A stretch of DNA of 64,000 nucleotides from Candidatus Thioglobus plumae (GTDB taxonomy: Bacteria > Pseudomonadota > Gammaproteobacteria > PS1 > Pseudothioglobaceae), in contig CAJVCM010000015.1 of assembly GCA_910595815.1 (NCBI GenBank), positions 1 to 64,000 on the forward strand. Reading direction: 5' to 3'. Made by a program: the position numbers and the translations under genes. Of the stretch, positions 27,346-38,963 are shown piece after piece. The stretch's first letter is position 1. Every line of letters starts with the position of its first letter. The notes beneath the pieces are model-generated. The model was not told the DNA's origin. It ran no database searches and saw nothing but the letters and a program-made list of their open reading frames with translations.

Positions 27346-27960
27346 TTATCCCAATTGTATTTCTAATAAAAATCGATCATCTGATACATAAGGCACATTG
27401 ATTTGATGCGGCGTCATTAAAACACCTTGCATCGCTTCTTGTGAAAAATGATCGCCCTTCATCAATAGGTAGCGACCATTATCACACAATAAATGTTGAG
27501 TGAGTTTTAATGTTTTATCAACTTCAGCGAAGGCTCTTGAAGTAATTTGTGCAAAACAAGCTTGAGGCTTGAATACTTCAACTCGCTCATTAATCACACT
27601 GAGGTTATCAAGTTGTAATTGTGTTTTTACAAATTGCATAAATCGACATTTTTTACCAACGCTGTCAAGCACGCTCACCGAAAGCTCTGGTTTCATAATT
27701 GCCAAGACAATACCAGGCAAGCCTGCACCTGCACCCACATCTAAAAGTGAACCGTTATTGATATAAGGCAAGATCGATAAACTGTCGAGCAAGTGTTTTT
27801 TAACGCCCAATTGTGGGTCTCGAATAGCGCTGAGATTATAGGTTTTATTCCACTTAGTCATTAATTCAAGATAACTTAGCAACCGCTCTGTTTGTTGACT
27901 CTTTAATGATAGATTCATCTGCTCAGCACCACTTAGCAAGATCTGCCGAAGTTCACTCAT
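27346..27960 (-). CDS. rsmG: 16S rRNA (guanine-N7) methyltransferase
   Basis: Methylates G527 of 16S rRNA with SAM. It has 204 residues with a Rossmann fold; motif I is [16 protein letters not shown], followed by [11 protein letters not shown]. The start overlaps the mnmG stop by 4 bases, the classical gidAB arrangement. parAB, which often follow, are absent here. Confidence 0.95.
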   Translation of the reverse strand: MSELRQILLSGAEQMNLSLKSQQTERLLSYLELMTKWNKTYNLSAIRDPQLGVKKHLLDSLSILPYINNGSLLDVGAGAGLPGIVLAIMKPELSVSVLDSVGKKCRFMQFVKTQLQLDNLSVINERVEVFKPQACFAQITSRAFAEVDKTLKLTQHLLCDNGRYLLMKGDHFSQEAMQGVLMTPHQINVPYVSDDRFLLEIQLG

Positions 27961-29828
27961 GAAGCTACTTTATAAGTTTTCAAATAAACCAATAAAATAG
28001 AAATAGAAGCTGGTGTCACACCCTGAAGTCGACTAGCTTGACCAATGGTCTCTGGGCGATGAAGACTTAACTTTTGCCTTACCTCTGCCGATAGCGCTTG
28101 AATAGAGTCATAGTCCATTGACTCGGGCAGAGATGTGTTTTCATTCTTTCGATACTTCTCAATTTCATCAAGTTGACGTTTGATATAACCTTCATACTTC
28201 ACCTGATTTTCTACTTGCTCAATCAACAATCGATCTTGTAAAAAAGGTTGGGCTGATACAATTTTACTGAGTAATTGATAATCAACTTTAGGTCGTTTTA
28301 ACAGTGTTTCCAGATTGTACTCATGATTTAATTTAACGCCCAATACATCGCTTGCTTGCTGATCATCTGCTTGCACCCAAGTGGTTTTTAAACGTTGTTT
28401 TTCTTTCAAAATCACATCATATTTTTTCTCAAATGCTTTCCAACGATCATCATCAATCAAGCCTAATTCTCTGGCTTTGGGTGTTAGGCGCTCGTCAGCA
28501 TTGTCTTCTCGCAAAAGTAAACGGTACTCGGCACGTGAAGTAAACATACGGTATGGTTCGTTAGTGCCTTTGGTAATCAAATCATCCACCATTACCCCAA
28601 TATAACTCTCATCACGTTTTGGGTGCCACGGATCTTTAGCTTGTACAGCGCATGCAGCATTTACGCCCGCTAACAAGCCTTGGGCTGCAGCCTCCTCATA
28701 ACCAGTGGTGCCATTAATTTGCCCGGCAAAATATAAGCCAGATATTTTCTTAACCTCAAGTGTTTGCCTAAGGCCTCGTGGATCAAAATAATCATACTCA
28801 ATCGCGTAGCCGGGACGAATAATCTGTGCATTTTCAAATCCTTTAATCGAGCGAATAAAATCAACTTGCACTTCATATGGCAGTGATGTAGACACGCCGT
28901 TTGGATATACTTCATTCGTGGTCAAACCTTCAGGTTCAACAAAAATCTGATGCGAGTCTCGTTCAGCAAAGCGCACCACCTTATCTTCAATCGATGGGCA
29001 ATATCGTGGACCAATACCTTCTATATTACCGGTATACATAGGCGAATCTTTTAAACCCTCACGAATGAGATCATGTGTTTTTTCATTGGTATGGGTAATG
29101 TAACAGGGGATCTGCTGTGGATGGTCTGATGCTTTACCCATATAAGAGAAAGTCGGCAATGGGGTGTCGCCAGGCTGTGCTTGCAATACGCTAAAGTCAA
29201 TCGTGCGACCATCCAATCTTGGTGGTGTGCCTGTTTTTAACCTGCCTACGCCGAGATCATAAGCCCTCAGTGTTCTTGATAGCGGGTTAGAAGGTGCATC
29301 GCCGGCACGGCCACCCTCAAAATTCGATTGGCCAATATGAATCACACCACCTAAAAACGTACCTGAAGTGAGAATGACTTTATCAGCATAAAAGTTCAAA
29401 CCCATTTGGGTCTTAATACCTTTAATCACATCGTTTTCAATAATGAGATCATCAACTGCTTGCTGGAATAAAGATAAGTTTTCCTGATTCTCTAAAATAT
29501 AGCGAATTTCTGCTTTATATAAAACACGATCTGCTTGTGCTCGTGTTGCGCGTACAGCAGGCCCTTTGGAAGCATTTAAGGTTCTAAATTGAATGCCGGC
29601 TTTGTCAATAGCAGTTGCCATTGCGCCACCCATAGCATCAATTTCTTTGACCAAGTGCCCCTTGCCAATACCACCAATCGCAGGATTACAGCTCATCTGA
29701 CCAAGCGTCTCAATATTATGCGTAATTAACAACGTACTCACACCCATACGCGCAGAAGCCAAGGCGGCTTCAGTGCCAGCATGGCCACCGCCAATCACGA
29801 TTACTGAATAATGTTTATTGATTTGCAT
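27957..29828 (-). CDS. mnmG: tRNA uridine-5-carboxymethylaminomethyl modification enzyme MnmG
   Basis: A FAD-dependent partner of MnmE in wobble U34 modification. It has 623 residues. The FAD motif is [19 protein letters not shown] at about 11-29; further motifs are [29 protein letters not shown] variants and [16 protein letters not shown]. It opens the operon mnmG-rsmG-asmA-like-tatD-rluC-ubiA. Confidence 0.97.
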   Translation of the reverse strand: MQINKHYSVIVIGGGHAGTEAALASARMGVSTLLITHNIETLGQMSCNPAIGGIGKGHLVKEIDAMGGAMATAIDKAGIQFRTLNASKGPAVRATRAQADRVLYKAEIRYILENQENLSLFQQAVDDLIIENDVIKGIKTQMGLNFYADKVILTSGTFLGGVIHIGQSNFEGGRAGDAPSNPLSRTLRAYDLGVGRLKTGTPPRLDGRTIDFSVLQAQPGDTPLPTFSYMGKASDHPQQIPCYITHTNEKTHDLIREGLKDSPMYTGNIEGIGPRYCPSIEDKVVRFAERDSHQIFVEPEGLTTNEVYPNGVSTSLPYEVQVDFIRSIKGFENAQIIRPGYAIEYDYFDPRGLRQTLEVKKISGLYFAGQINGTTGYEEAAAQGLLAGVNAACAVQAKDPWHPKRDESYIGVMVDDLITKGTNEPYRMFTSRAEYRLLLREDNADERLTPKARELGLIDDDRWKAFEKKYDVILKEKQRLKTTWVQADDQQASDVLGVKLNHEYNLETLLKRPKVDYQLLSKIVSAQPFLQDRLLIEQVENQVKYEGYIKRQLDEIEKYRKNENTSLPESMDYDSIQALSAEVRQKLSLHRPETIGQASRLQGVTPASISILLVYLKTYKVAS

Positions 29829-29852
29829 GATTTATTGTATCACCTGAAAAAC

Positions 29853-29883
29853 AAAAAAGGCCCGTTATAAAAACGAGCCTTTC
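29853..29883 (-). terminator. terminator of the tkt-fba unit
   Basis: On minus AAAGGCTCG pairs with CGGGCCTTT, giving 9 bp with one G-T wobble, and a T run follows. The wobble fits only in this orientation. Confidence 0.85.
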
Positions 29884-29902
29884 AAGCTTGATGCTAAGAT
29901 GC

Positions 29903-30964
29903 TTACGTAATGTTAGCGTCTAATTCACCTGAAGCGTATCTTTGACTCATTGTGTCTAATGAAGATACTTTGATTTTATCAGCATTACCTGCAGAACCAA
30001 ATGCTTCAAAACGTGCCGCACAAATATCAGACATTGCTGCTGTTGAATCTTTTAAGAATTTACGCGGATCAAAGTTTGAAGTATTTTCAATCAAATGTTT
30101 ACGAACTGCGCCCGTAGAAGCCATACGTAAATCAGTATCAATGTTTACCTTACGTACGCCATTCTTAATGCCTTCTTGAATCTCTTCAACAGGAACGCCA
30201 TAAGTTTGACCCATATCACCACCATGTGAGTTAATAATTTCTAACCATTCTTGTGGTACTGACGATGAACCGTGCATCACTAAGTGAGTGTTCGGTAAAC
30301 GCGCATGAATCTCTTTAATACGGTCAATACGCAACACATCGCCTGTAGGCTCTGCAGTAAACTTGTACGCACCATGTGAAGTACCAATCGCGATTGCTAA
30401 GGCATCAACGTTTGTTGCTTTAACAAAATCTGCCGCTTCTTCAACTGAAGTTAACAACATGTCAAGATCTAATTTACCTTCAGCACCGTGGCCATCTTCT
30501 TCGCCCATCATGCCAGTTTCTAATGAACCTAAACAACCAAGCTCACCTTCTACTGATACACCACCTGCGTGAGCCATTTTCACAACTTCAGCAGTTACTG
30601 CAACATTGTACTCAAAGCTAGCTGGTGTTTTCATGTCAGCTTCTAAAGAGCCATCCATCATTACTGATGAAAAACCTGATTGAATTGAACGTAAACAAAT
30701 TGCTGGCTCAGAACCATGATCTTGATGCATTACTACTGGGATGTGCGGGTACATTTCAGTTGCTGCAATGATCAAATGACGTAAGAACGGCTCACCCGCG
30801 TAAGAACGCGCACCAGCAGAACCCTGCATAATCACTGGACTGTTAGTTTTGTCAGCTGCTTGCATAATTGCATGCACTTGCTCCATATTGTTAACGTTAA
30901 ACGCAGGCATACCGTAACTGTTTTCTGCTGCGTGATCTAATAATTCCCTTAATGAAATTAACAT
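29903..30964 (-). CDS. fba: class II fructose-bisphosphate aldolase
   Basis: A zinc-dependent aldolase making fructose-1,6-bisphosphate (and in the Calvin cycle also sedoheptulose-1,7-bisphosphate) from triose phosphates. It has 353 residues. The zinc-binding and catalytic segments are [31 protein letters not shown] and [13 protein letters not shown]. It is the last gene of a carbon-metabolism operon with transketolase, GAPDH, PGK and pyruvate kinase. Confidence 0.96.
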   Translation of the reverse strand: MLISLRELLDHAAENSYGMPAFNVNNMEQVHAIMQAADKTNSPVIMQGSAGARSYAGEPFLRHLIIAATEMYPHIPVVMHQDHGSEPAICLRSIQSGFSSVMMDGSLEADMKTPASFEYNVAVTAEVVKMAHAGGVSVEGELGCLGSLETGMMGEEDGHGAEGKLDLDMLLTSVEEAADFVKATNVDALAIAIGTSHGAYKFTAEPTGDVLRIDRIKEIHARLPNTHLVMHGSSSVPQEWLEIINSHGGDMGQTYGVPVEEIQEGIKNGVRKVNIDTDLRMASTGAVRKHLIENTSNFDPRKFLKDSTAAMSDICAARFEAFGSAGNADKIKVSSLDTMSQRYASGELDANIT

Positions 30965-30990
30965 ATATTTCTCCTTTCTTGTTTTACTAT

Positions 30991-32439
30991 TTAATAATTA
31001 GCATCACCAACACGAACAATCTTCATCATATTGGTTCCACCTGATTTGCCTTTGTACATTCCTTTGGTCAATACTACCAAATCTCCATCTTTTACAACCT
31101 CGTTTTTTGTCAGTGTTTCAATTACTGTTTCATTTACCTGAATCCAATCTTTAACACCGGCCTTCTCAATACCACACGGATAAACACCACGATATAACGT
31201 TACTTTACGTAAAGTTTGGATGTCATCACTCATTGCAAAAATTGAAATATTCGAACTCATCCTTGACATCCACATGGCTGTTTTTCCAGTTTCTGTCAAT
31301 GCTGCAATTACCTTGACACCTAAATGGTTAGCTGCATACATCGTACTCATAGCAATGGTTTCATCGATCGCTTGGAAATCTTCATGCAATCGATGATGTG
31401 AAGTTTTAGCAATTGGATTTTTTTCAGTTTCCAAGCAAACATCGTGCATAGTTTTAACTGCATTTTCAGGATAATCGCCTGCTGCCGTCTCTGCTGATAA
31501 CATCACTGCATCAGTGCCATCAAGCACAGCATTTGCCACGTCAAACACTTCTGCACGTGTTGGAATAGGGTTCTCAATCATTGACTCAAGCATCTGCGTT
31601 GCTGTAATTACAATACGGTCATTTGATCTGGCTAGTTTAATCAATCTTTTCTGTTGTGCTGGCAGTTGAGCATCGCCAATTTCAACACCAAGATCACCAC
31701 GAGCCACCATAATGCCGGCTGACTCTTCAATAATATCTAAAATGGTTTCTTCTACTAATGCTTCAGCTCGTTCAATTTTTGAAATAACACCTGCATGTGC
31801 GCCCGCTGCCTTCAACAACTGCTTGGTTTCACGCACATCGTCACCGCTCACTGGGAATGATAGTGCCACGTAATCCGCTTTTGCTTTGGCCGCAGTAAAA
31901 ATATCTTTTTTGTCTTTCTCAGTAAGTGCGTTAGCTGATAAGCCACCGCCACGAAGATTGATGCCTTTTTTATCAGACAAGACACCGCCTTGTGTTACCA
32001 CAGTATTGATCTTATTGCCTTCAATACTAATCACTTCTAAAACAATCTTGCCATCATCTAGTATCAACACGTTGCCAGTTTTAACTTCTTGAGGTAGCGT
32101 TTTGTAAGCAATACCAACAGATTCTTGATTGCCTAATAATCCATCCATATCAGCATCTAGAGCAAAAGAATCACCATTGTTTAGCTGAATTTTTATGCCA
32201 TCTTTAAAAGAAGCAATGCGAATTTTAGGACCTTGAAGATCCATCAATACACCTACGTAGGTATTATTAGCTTGTGCCCATTCGCGCACTGCTTTAACTC
32301 TGCCTAAATGCTCTTCTTCTGATCCATGTGAGAAGTTAATGCGAACCACGTTCACACCTGCCGCTAGAATACTTTCTAGTACACCTTCTTTATCCGTTGC
32401 CGGACCGAGTGTTGCTAATATTTTAGTTCTTCTTGCCAA
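30991..32439 (-). CDS. pyk: pyruvate kinase
   Basis: Converts PEP and ADP to pyruvate and ATP. It has 482 residues. Motifs are [34 protein letters not shown], and [12 protein letters not shown] with the active-site [12 protein letters not shown] block. The C-terminal allosteric domain is complete. It follows pgk with a 3-base gap. Confidence 0.97.
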   Translation of the reverse strand: MARRTKILATLGPATDKEGVLESILAAGVNVVRINFSHGSEEEHLGRVKAVREWAQANNTYVGVLMDLQGPKIRIASFKDGIKIQLNNGDSFALDADMDGLLGNQESVGIAYKTLPQEVKTGNVLILDDGKIVLEVISIEGNKINTVVTQGGVLSDKKGINLRGGGLSANALTEKDKKDIFTAAKAKADYVALSFPVSGDDVRETKQLLKAAGAHAGVISKIERAEALVEETILDIIEESAGIMVARGDLGVEIGDAQLPAQQKRLIKLARSNDRIVITATQMLESMIENPIPTRAEVFDVANAVLDGTDAVMLSAETAAGDYPENAVKTMHDVCLETEKNPIAKTSHHRLHEDFQAIDETIAMSTMYAANHLGVKVIAALTETGKTAMWMSRMSSNISIFAMSDDIQTLRKVTLYRGVYPCGIEKAGVKDWIQVNETVIETLTKNEVVKDGDLVVLTKGMYKGKSGGTNMMKIVRVGDANY

Positions 32440-32442
32440 GTG

Positions 32443-33606
32443 TTACTCCGCTGCTCTTTGTTCTAAAATTTCTACGGCTGGTAATTTTTTACCTTCTAAA
32501 AACTCTAAGAAAGCACCACCACCAGTTGAAATATAGCTAATTTTATCTTCAATACCATACTTATCAACTGCTGCTAGAGTGTCACCACCACCTGCAATTG
32601 AAAAGGCATCAGACTCAGCAATCGCCATAGCCACTGTTTTTGTACCACCTTCAAACTGGTCGAACTCAAATACGCCTACTGGGCCGTTCCAAACAATGGT
32701 ACCAGCATTTTTCATGATCTCTGCTAATTCAGCCGCTGAATCTGGGCCAATATCAAACATCATATCATCATCAACTACCGCATCTGATGCCTTAGTCTCT
32801 GCTGGTGTATCTTCTGAAAATTCCTTGCCACAAACCACATCAGTTGGCACTGGAATTTCACAGTCTTCCATCAATTTTTTAGCCGTTGGAATTAAATCAT
32901 GCTCACACAATGATTTACCAACATTATGGCCTTGTGCTGCAATAAAGGTATTAGCAATACCACCACCAACAACCAATTGATCAACAATCTTAGACAAAGA
33001 TTCTAATACGGTTAATTTAGTAGACACTTTAGAGCCACCAACAATCGCTACCATTGGGCGCTTAGGATTGTCTAATGCTTTGCCTAATGCTTCCAACTCA
33101 CCCGATAATAACGGGCCAGAACAAGCAATGGGTGCATACTTAGCTACACCATGAGTTGAGGCTTGTGCGCGGTGCGCGGTACCAAAAGCATCCATTGCAA
33201 AAATATCACACATCGCTGCCATACGCTTAGACAAGTCATCGCCATTTGCCATTTCACCTTCATTAAAACGAACATTCTCACAAAGCACCACTTCGCCATC
33301 ATTCATTTCAACACCATCTAACCAATTGGTTTCTAAGCGAACATTAACGCCTAATAACTCTGTTAAACGATCAGCAACTGGTTGCAAAGTAAATTCATCA
33401 CTAGCTTCACCTTCAACTGGACGACCGCGGTGAGACATTAACATGACTTTAGCACCTTGCTTCATTGCCATTTCAATTGTCGGTAATGAGGCTTTAATAC
33501 GCTTATCACTGGTAACCACACCATCTTTAATCGGCACGTTAAGATCTTGACGAATAAGAACTCTTTTTGAGCTTAGATCTAAATCTGATAAATTGATAAC
33601 TGACAT
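32443..33606 (-). CDS. pgk: phosphoglycerate kinase
   Basis: Interconverts 3-phosphoglycerate and 1,3-bisphosphoglycerate, in the Calvin cycle in the ATP-consuming direction. It has 387 residues. Motifs are [11 protein letters not shown] near the N-terminus, [22 protein letters not shown] and, at the nucleotide site, [12 protein letters not shown]. The start has a GGAGAA site. Confidence 0.97.
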   Translation of the reverse strand: MSVINLSDLDLSSKRVLIRQDLNVPIKDGVVTSDKRIKASLPTIEMAMKQGAKVMLMSHRGRPVEGEASDEFTLQPVADRLTELLGVNVRLETNWLDGVEMNDGEVVLCENVRFNEGEMANGDDLSKRMAAMCDIFAMDAFGTAHRAQASTHGVAKYAPIACSGPLLSGELEALGKALDNPKRPMVAIVGGSKVSTKLTVLESLSKIVDQLVVGGGIANTFIAAQGHNVGKSLCEHDLIPTAKKLMEDCEIPVPTDVVCGKEFSEDTPAETKASDAVVDDDMMFDIGPDSAAELAEIMKNAGTIVWNGPVGVFEFDQFEGGTKTVAMAIAESDAFSIAGGGDTLAAVDKYGIEDKISYISTGGGAFLEFLEGKKLPAVEILEQRAAE

Positions 33607-33633
33607 AATAATTCTCCTGCTTATTTATGCTTA

Positions 33634-34026
33634 CTAAACAACAGACTGATCAATAATTTTAATCAAAGTCTGTTCAACTGGGTCAATCAGTGATGATAAT
33701 TCATCAGCATCTGACAGTTGAGTAATATGTTTAGAGGGCAGTGCTAATCCAACTTTGGTAGCACCATCCTGTGTATATACCGAAATTCGGCAAGGCAACA
33801 CTGTTGCCAAATTCATATCCTTCTCAAGGATATCTTTTGCAACCTTTGGGTTGCAAACTTCAAACACGTGACATTCTTCTGTCAACTCTTGGCCTTTACC
33901 AGCCAGTGTTTGTTTAATATCGTAAGAATGCAAAATTCCAAACTGATTGTTTGGAACGGCTTCTTTTAAATTTTCAATCACTTCATCAACACTAAGCTGA
34001 GAGGTTTGAATATATAAATCTGGCAT
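33634..34026 (-). CDS. DUF302 domain protein
   Basis: A small soluble protein of 130 residues with the DUF302 pattern: a first strand, then the SVDEVIENLKEAVPNNQFGILHSYD type helix-strand, the central CHVFEVCNPKVAKDILEKD and the late LPCRISVYTQDGATKVGLALP. DUF302 proteins form dimers and occur often in sulfur oxidisers and autotrophs, but the function is unknown. It is set between gap and pgk. A terminator-like hairpin ends 7 bases before its ATG, leaving no room for an SD. Confidence 0.85.
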   Translation of the reverse strand: MPDLYIQTSQLSVDEVIENLKEAVPNNQFGILHSYDIKQTLAGKGQELTEECHVFEVCNPKVAKDILEKDMNLATVLPCRISVYTQDGATKVGLALPSKHITQLSDADELSSLIDPVEQTLIKIIDQSVV

Positions 34027-34053
34027 AAAAACACGGCCCGCATTAGCGAGCCG
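34026..34053 (-). terminator. terminator-like hairpin between gap and the DUF302 gene
   Basis: On minus CGGCTCGC, loop TAAT, GCGGGCCG, then TGTTTTT, running straight into the DUF302 ATG. It could partly terminate the gap transcript or act as an mRNA processing or stability element. Confidence 0.8.
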
Positions 34054-34066
34054 TAATTTTTATTAG

Positions 34067-35077
<1,011 letters not shown>

Positions 35078-35121
35078 TTACTTTTTATTACGATTACATC
35101 AAAAGGATGTAATGTTTATTA

Positions 35122-35153
35122 AAACATAGGCCTTGCATGCAAGGCCTATGTTT
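35122..35153. terminator. perfect 32-base palindrome between tkt and gap
   Basis: AAACATAGGCCTTGCA followed by its exact complement. It acts as a hairpin after tkt; the T tract is short, so it may only attenuate or protect the 3' end. Confidence 0.7.
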
Positions 35154-35163
35154 AATTCTTTAT

Positions 35164-37146
35164 TTAACCGATGACTGATTTAGCTGTTGCAATCACGTTA
35201 TCTACCGTAAAGCCAAATTCTTTAAATAAGTCAACTGCTGGTGCAGATTCGCCAAAGGTTGTCATACAAACCAAACCACCGTCAATACCAACATACTTGT
35301 ACCAACCATCGCCAACGCCTGCTTCAATGGCAATACGCTTAACACCTGGTGTTAATACTGAATCTTTGTATGCTTGATCTTGCTCGTCATAAGCATTTGT
35401 ACAAGGCATTGAAACCACACGTACATTAGCATCCATTGCCTCAGCAGCTTCAACTGCTAAGCCCACTTCAGAACCTGTTGCGATAAAGATAATATCTGCA
35501 TCGCCATCACAGTCCTTAAGTACATAACCACCTTTTTCAATGTTAGCTACTTGCTCAGCCGTACGTGGCTGAGGCGTTAGTGCTTGACGTGAGAACACCA
35601 AACCTGTTGGCGCATTACCTCTCAACATTGCCATTTTCCAAGATACTGCTGATTCAACTGCATCACAACCTCTCCAAGAGTGGAAGCCAGGAATCATACG
35701 CATGGTTGACATTTGTTCAACTGGCTGGTGTGTTGGACCATCTTCACCTAAACCGATAGAGTCATGTGTATAAACATAAATTGTGCCGATCTTCATCAGT
35801 GATGACATACGTAATGCATTGCGCATGAATTCCATAAACATGAAGAATGTTGCGCCGTAAACTTTGAAACCACCGTGAAGAACCATACCGTTCATCATGT
35901 GTGCCATACCAAACTCACGCACACCCCAAGAGATGTAGTTACCGTTAGCATTATCAGCATTAACCTTAACCGTGCCTGACCAGTTAGTTAGGTTAGAACC
36001 GGTTAAGTCAGCAGAACCACCAAACATTTCTGGTAGTAATGGACCCATTGCTTCAATCGCACGTTGAGACGCTTGACGTGATGCAATGTTTGGCATTTCG
36101 TCTTGAGTCTTAGTAATAAACTTATCCATTTCAACTGCAAAGTTAGCTGGTAAATCACCTGCCATACGACGCTCAAATTCAGCCGCATCTTCAGGGAACT
36201 CAGCCTTGTAAGCTGCAAATGTATCATTCCAAGCCGCTTCATCAGTCGCGCCTTGTTCTTTATGATCCCAACCAGCATAAATATCCGCAGGAATCTCAAA
36301 TGGTGCCGCATCCCAGCCTAAGGCTGCACGCGTACCTGCAATTTCTTCATCACCCAATGGTGCGCCGTGACAGTCGTGTGTACCTGACAATGTCGGTGCG
36401 CCAAAACCAATGGTGGTTTTACAACAAATTAAACTTGGCTTATCAGTAACAGCCTTAGCTTCTGTGATCGCTTTGCTGATTGCATCTGCATCGTGACCAT
36501 CAACCGCAACAACATGCCAATCGTATGAGTTGAAACGCCCTGGAACGCCACGCTCCATCCAATCGCCAATGTGACCATCAATTGAAATATCGTTGTCATC
36601 CCAAAATGCGATTAATTTACCCAAGCCTAATGTACCAGCCATGGCACATGATTCATGTGATAAGCCTTCCATTAAACAACCATCACCCATAAATACATAA
36701 GTGTTGTGATCAACAATAGTATGACCTGGCTTGTTGAATTGTGCGCCTAATGTACGCTCAGCAATCGCCATACCAACAGCATTAGTGATGCCTTGGCCTA
36801 ATGGGCCAGTTGTAGTTTCAATACCTTCAGCGTAACCATACTCAGGGTGTCCTGCAGTTTTTGAATGTAATTGACGGAAGCCTTTAATATCATCCATGCT
36901 TAACTCGAAACCCGTTAAATGTAGTAACGAGTACATCAACATTGAGCCATGGCCATTTGATAAAACAAAACGATCACGGTCAGCCCATTTAGAGCTAGTT
37001 GGGTTATACTTCATGTGTTCGTTCCAAAGTACTTCAGCAATATCTGCCATGCCCATTGGTGCACCCGGGTGGCCTGAATTTGCTTTTTGAACTGCGTCCA
37101 TGCTTAAAGCACGAATGGCGTTTGCTAGATCTCTGCGTGATGGCAT
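35164..37146 (-). CDS. tkt: transketolase
   Basis: A TPP-dependent transfer of two-carbon units in the Calvin and pentose-phosphate cycles. It has 660 residues. Blocks in order are [21 protein letters not shown], split here between the usual first motifs, then [13 protein letters not shown], the TPP-binding MGDGCLMEG...[10 protein letters not shown], and in the pyrimidine domain [18 protein letters not shown]. It heads the carbon operon, with a good SD (AAGGAAA) and a promoter upstream. Confidence 0.97.
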   Translation of the reverse strand: MPSRRDLANAIRALSMDAVQKANSGHPGAPMGMADIAEVLWNEHMKYNPTSSKWADRDRFVLSNGHGSMLMYSLLHLTGFELSMDDIKGFRQLHSKTAGHPEYGYAEGIETTTGPLGQGITNAVGMAIAERTLGAQFNKPGHTIVDHNTYVFMGDGCLMEGLSHESCAMAGTLGLGKLIAFWDDNDISIDGHIGDWMERGVPGRFNSYDWHVVAVDGHDADAISKAITEAKAVTDKPSLICCKTTIGFGAPTLSGTHDCHGAPLGDEEIAGTRAALGWDAAPFEIPADIYAGWDHKEQGATDEAAWNDTFAAYKAEFPEDAAEFERRMAGDLPANFAVEMDKFITKTQDEMPNIASRQASQRAIEAMGPLLPEMFGGSADLTGSNLTNWSGTVKVNADNANGNYISWGVREFGMAHMMNGMVLHGGFKVYGATFFMFMEFMRNALRMSSLMKIGTIYVYTHDSIGLGEDGPTHQPVEQMSTMRMIPGFHSWRGCDAVESAVSWKMAMLRGNAPTGLVFSRQALTPQPRTAEQVANIEKGGYVLKDCDGDADIIFIATGSEVGLAVEAAEAMDANVRVVSMPCTNAYDEQDQAYKDSVLTPGVKRIAIEAGVGDGWYKYVGIDGGLVCMTTFGESAPAVDLFKEFGFTVDNVIATAKSVIG

Positions 37147-37173
37147 ATAATTTCCTTGAACAAAAACTAGATA

Positions 37174-37202
37174 ATTATACGCAAAAACTACGTTTCAATC
37201 AA
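37174..37202 (-). promoter_or_regulatory. sigma70-like promoter of the tkt operon
   Basis: On minus TTGATT (37197-37202), a 17-base spacer and TATAAT (37174-37179), about 28 bases from the tkt ATG. Confidence 0.65.
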
Positions 37203-37326
37203 GGCGCTTAATTTCAATAATGTAGGTTTGAGAGCTGTCAGCGTCTATAGACTAAAATAATTGTATTCTAGGGCTTGGTAAAGTCTGTTTTTTCTTCGTC
37301 TTTCGTTCAAATCTCTTTAGATTACG

Positions 37327-37731
37327 TCACTTAGCCTTGATTAAAAATTGTGGTGCCACCTTCCATAACTCGTCTTCTAAAAAAAGCGTGTCTTGAAAAA
37401 ATACAGTAGCACCTGTTTTACGATAGGACGACTTGTAATTTACAATCGCTTTATCAGCATTGACAGAATGACTGATGAGTTCAATCAATCCACGACCTTC
37501 TTTGTTTTCACTGTCTTGGTAGTTTTTAACGATCCTTGCTATACCGCCTTTGTTTTTAATGTAGTCAGCTGAGGTGGCAGAAGTGTGTTTCTCAACCAAA
37601 TCATAATTTGCATCATACAAACCAGTGTGCCACATAACTACCACGTCTGCTGGCTTTGCTTTTGGCAGGGTCATAACCAACAAGGCAATGAATACACCAA
37701 TAACACCTATTATTAAGATTGATTTTTTCAT
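37327..37731 (-). CDS. NTF2-like (DUF4878-type) membrane-anchored protein
   Basis: A protein of 134 residues with an N-terminal hydrophobic anchor or signal (about residues 4-22) and a small NTF2/lumazine-binding-like domain. The features are PADVVVMWHTGLYDANYD at the start of the domain and DELWKVAPQFLIK at the end, the usual closing of DUF4878 folds. It would sit in the periplasm, anchored to the inner membrane. Function is unknown. It is a single-gene unit. Confidence 0.65.
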   Translation of the reverse strand: MKKSILIIGVIGVFIALLVMTLPKAKPADVVVMWHTGLYDANYDLVEKHTSATSADYIKNKGGIARIVKNYQDSENKEGRGLIELISHSVNADKAIVNYKSSYRKTGATVFFQDTLFLEDELWKVAPQFLIKAK

Positions 37732-37810
37732 TACTCACAACCCTCTAATTAAAAAATAATTACCACTATAAACTCTTTAGTAGAAAGCTTCAAGCAAAGA
37801 AGATAAAAAA

Positions 37811-37854
37811 ATTCAACGTATAGCCCCCGAGGCAGCCCCGAGAAAATATTGAAT
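37811..37854 (-). other. GC-rich block inside an inverted repeat ending in a T tract
   Basis: On minus ATTCAA ... TTGAAT followed by TTTTTTT, enclosing a GC-rich block with a repeated CTCGGGG unit. It could be a terminator or a small structured RNA 3' end. No gene is visible here. Confidence 0.35.
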
Positions 37855-37862
37855 TTAATGAA

Positions 37863-37880
37863 AAGGCTTAATGCCTTATA
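37863..37880 (-). terminator. terminator of tRNA-Met
   Basis: On minus AAGGC, loop ATTAA, GCCTT and TT, a few bases after the tRNA CCA end. It has a short stem. Confidence 0.5.
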
Positions 37881-37885
37881 GAATA

Positions 37886-37962
37886 TGGTGGTTATAGGTG
37901 GACTTGAACCACCGACCCCGGCATTATGAATGCCGTGCTCTAACCAGCTGAGCTACATAACC
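37886..37962 (-). tRNA. tRNA-Met(CAU), elongator type
   Basis: A 77-base cloverleaf with encoded CCA. The acceptor is GGTTATG/TATAACC with a final G-T pair; the anticodon stem is CGGCA/TGCCG with loop TTCATAA, anticodon CAT. The Watson-Crick 1-72 pair shows that it is not the initiator. A tRNA-Ile(CAU, lysidine-modified) identity is not excluded from sequence alone. Confidence 0.9.
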
Positions 37963-38060
37963 AAAAGAGCGTGTATTATCGATATATTTGGCAATAATGT
38001 CAATAGCTAGCTTACAATATTGTTACTACTCCTTGTGTGCAGTTGATAAAATCAATAACT

Positions 38061-38666
38061 ATGTCAACTCTTAAAATTGCACTCACTGGCGGTATTGCTT
38101 GCGGAAAATCAAGTGTTAGCCAAATTTTTAAAAAATTGGGTGTGCCCATTATCGACCTTGATGTGATTGCTCGAACAGTGGTTGAAACTAACACACAGGG
38201 CTTAGTTGAACTGGTTGCGCACTTTGGCAATGGTGTTCTAAATGATGACCAAACACTTAATCGCCAAGCATTGCGTCAACAACTGTTTCAAAACAGCGAA
38301 AATCAACAAGTTATTGAGGAAATTTTGCATCCAAAAATATTGGAAAAAATGCAAACCGACATCGAAAAACTCAACACTCGGCTAGTCGTCGTTGAAGTGC
38401 CTTTATTAGCAGAACAAAATTTGTCAAATTTGTTCGATCGAGCGATTGTTGTGGATTGTAACGAAGAAAATCAGCTCAAAAGGCTATTAAAACGTGAAAA
38501 ACTGGATGAAAAGCTTGCTAAAACCATGATTGCAGCACAAGCGAGCCGAAAACAGCGCCTAGCATTAAGTGAAAAATTACCAACTGATATTTTAGAAAAT
38601 AATTCGGAAATTTTCGAAATGGAGCAAAAGGTACAAGATTTGGCGAAAAAACTACTTAATTTGTAA
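38061..38666 (+). CDS. coaE: dephospho-CoA kinase
   Basis: The last step of CoA synthesis, phosphorylating dephospho-CoA with ATP. It has 201 residues with Walker A LTGGIACGKSSVSQIF near the start and the DLDVIAR segment that follows in this family. I chose the ATG at 38061; the frame extends upstream to a GTG at 38037, but the family begins at this ATG. The end overlaps the convergent ferredoxin gene by 15 bases. Confidence 0.95.
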   Translation: MSTLKIALTGGIACGKSSVSQIFKKLGVPIIDLDVIARTVVETNTQGLVELVAHFGNGVLNDDQTLNRQALRQQLFQNSENQQVIEEILHPKILEKMQTDIEKLNTRLVVVEVPLLAEQNLSNLFDRAIVVDCNEENQLKRLLKREKLDEKLAKTMIAAQASRKQRLALSEKLPTDILENNSEIFEMEQKVQDLAKKLLNL

Positions 38667-38963
38667 ACGCTTTACCATGGTGCCACCAATTAAATGTTCG
38701 GTAATGATTTCATCGATATCATCTTCATCAATGTATTGATACCAAATGTTGTCGGGATACACTACCGCCACTGGGCCATGTTCGCACCGACCCAAACAGC
38801 GCGATTCACTCACGCCAATTTTACCTTCGCCGAGTTTTCCCTCATCACGGCATTTGTCTTTAGCATAGCGATACATTTGCTTAGCGCCGAGCTGTGAACA
38901 ACAAGCCTTGCCGTCTTCACGTACATTGTTACAAAAAAAGATGTGGCGTGTGTAGTAACTCAT
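38652..38963 (-). CDS. thioredoxin-fold [2Fe-2S] ferredoxin
   Basis: A small 103-residue protein of the thioredoxin-like [2Fe-2S] ferredoxin family. The four ligands fit the usual C-x(10-12)-C ... C-x3-C spacing: FFCNNVREDGKACC near the N-terminus and SRCLGRCEHGP in the middle, followed by VAVVYPDNIWYQ. Such proteins are electron carriers of uncertain partner. It is preceded by rsmI with a 4-base overlap. Confidence 0.87.
   Translation of the reverse strand: MSYYTRHIFFCNNVREDGKACCSQLGAKQMYRYAKDKCRDEGKLGEGKIGVSESRCLGRCEHGPVAVVYPDNIWYQYIDEDDIDEIITEHLIGGTMVKRLQIK

Noticed and set aside
37886..37962. tRNA-Ile2 (lysidine) for the CAU tRNA at this place
   Set aside because: The sequence fits an elongator tRNA-Met at least as well; identity between the two cannot be settled without tilS-recognition analysis, so Met was kept as the default.
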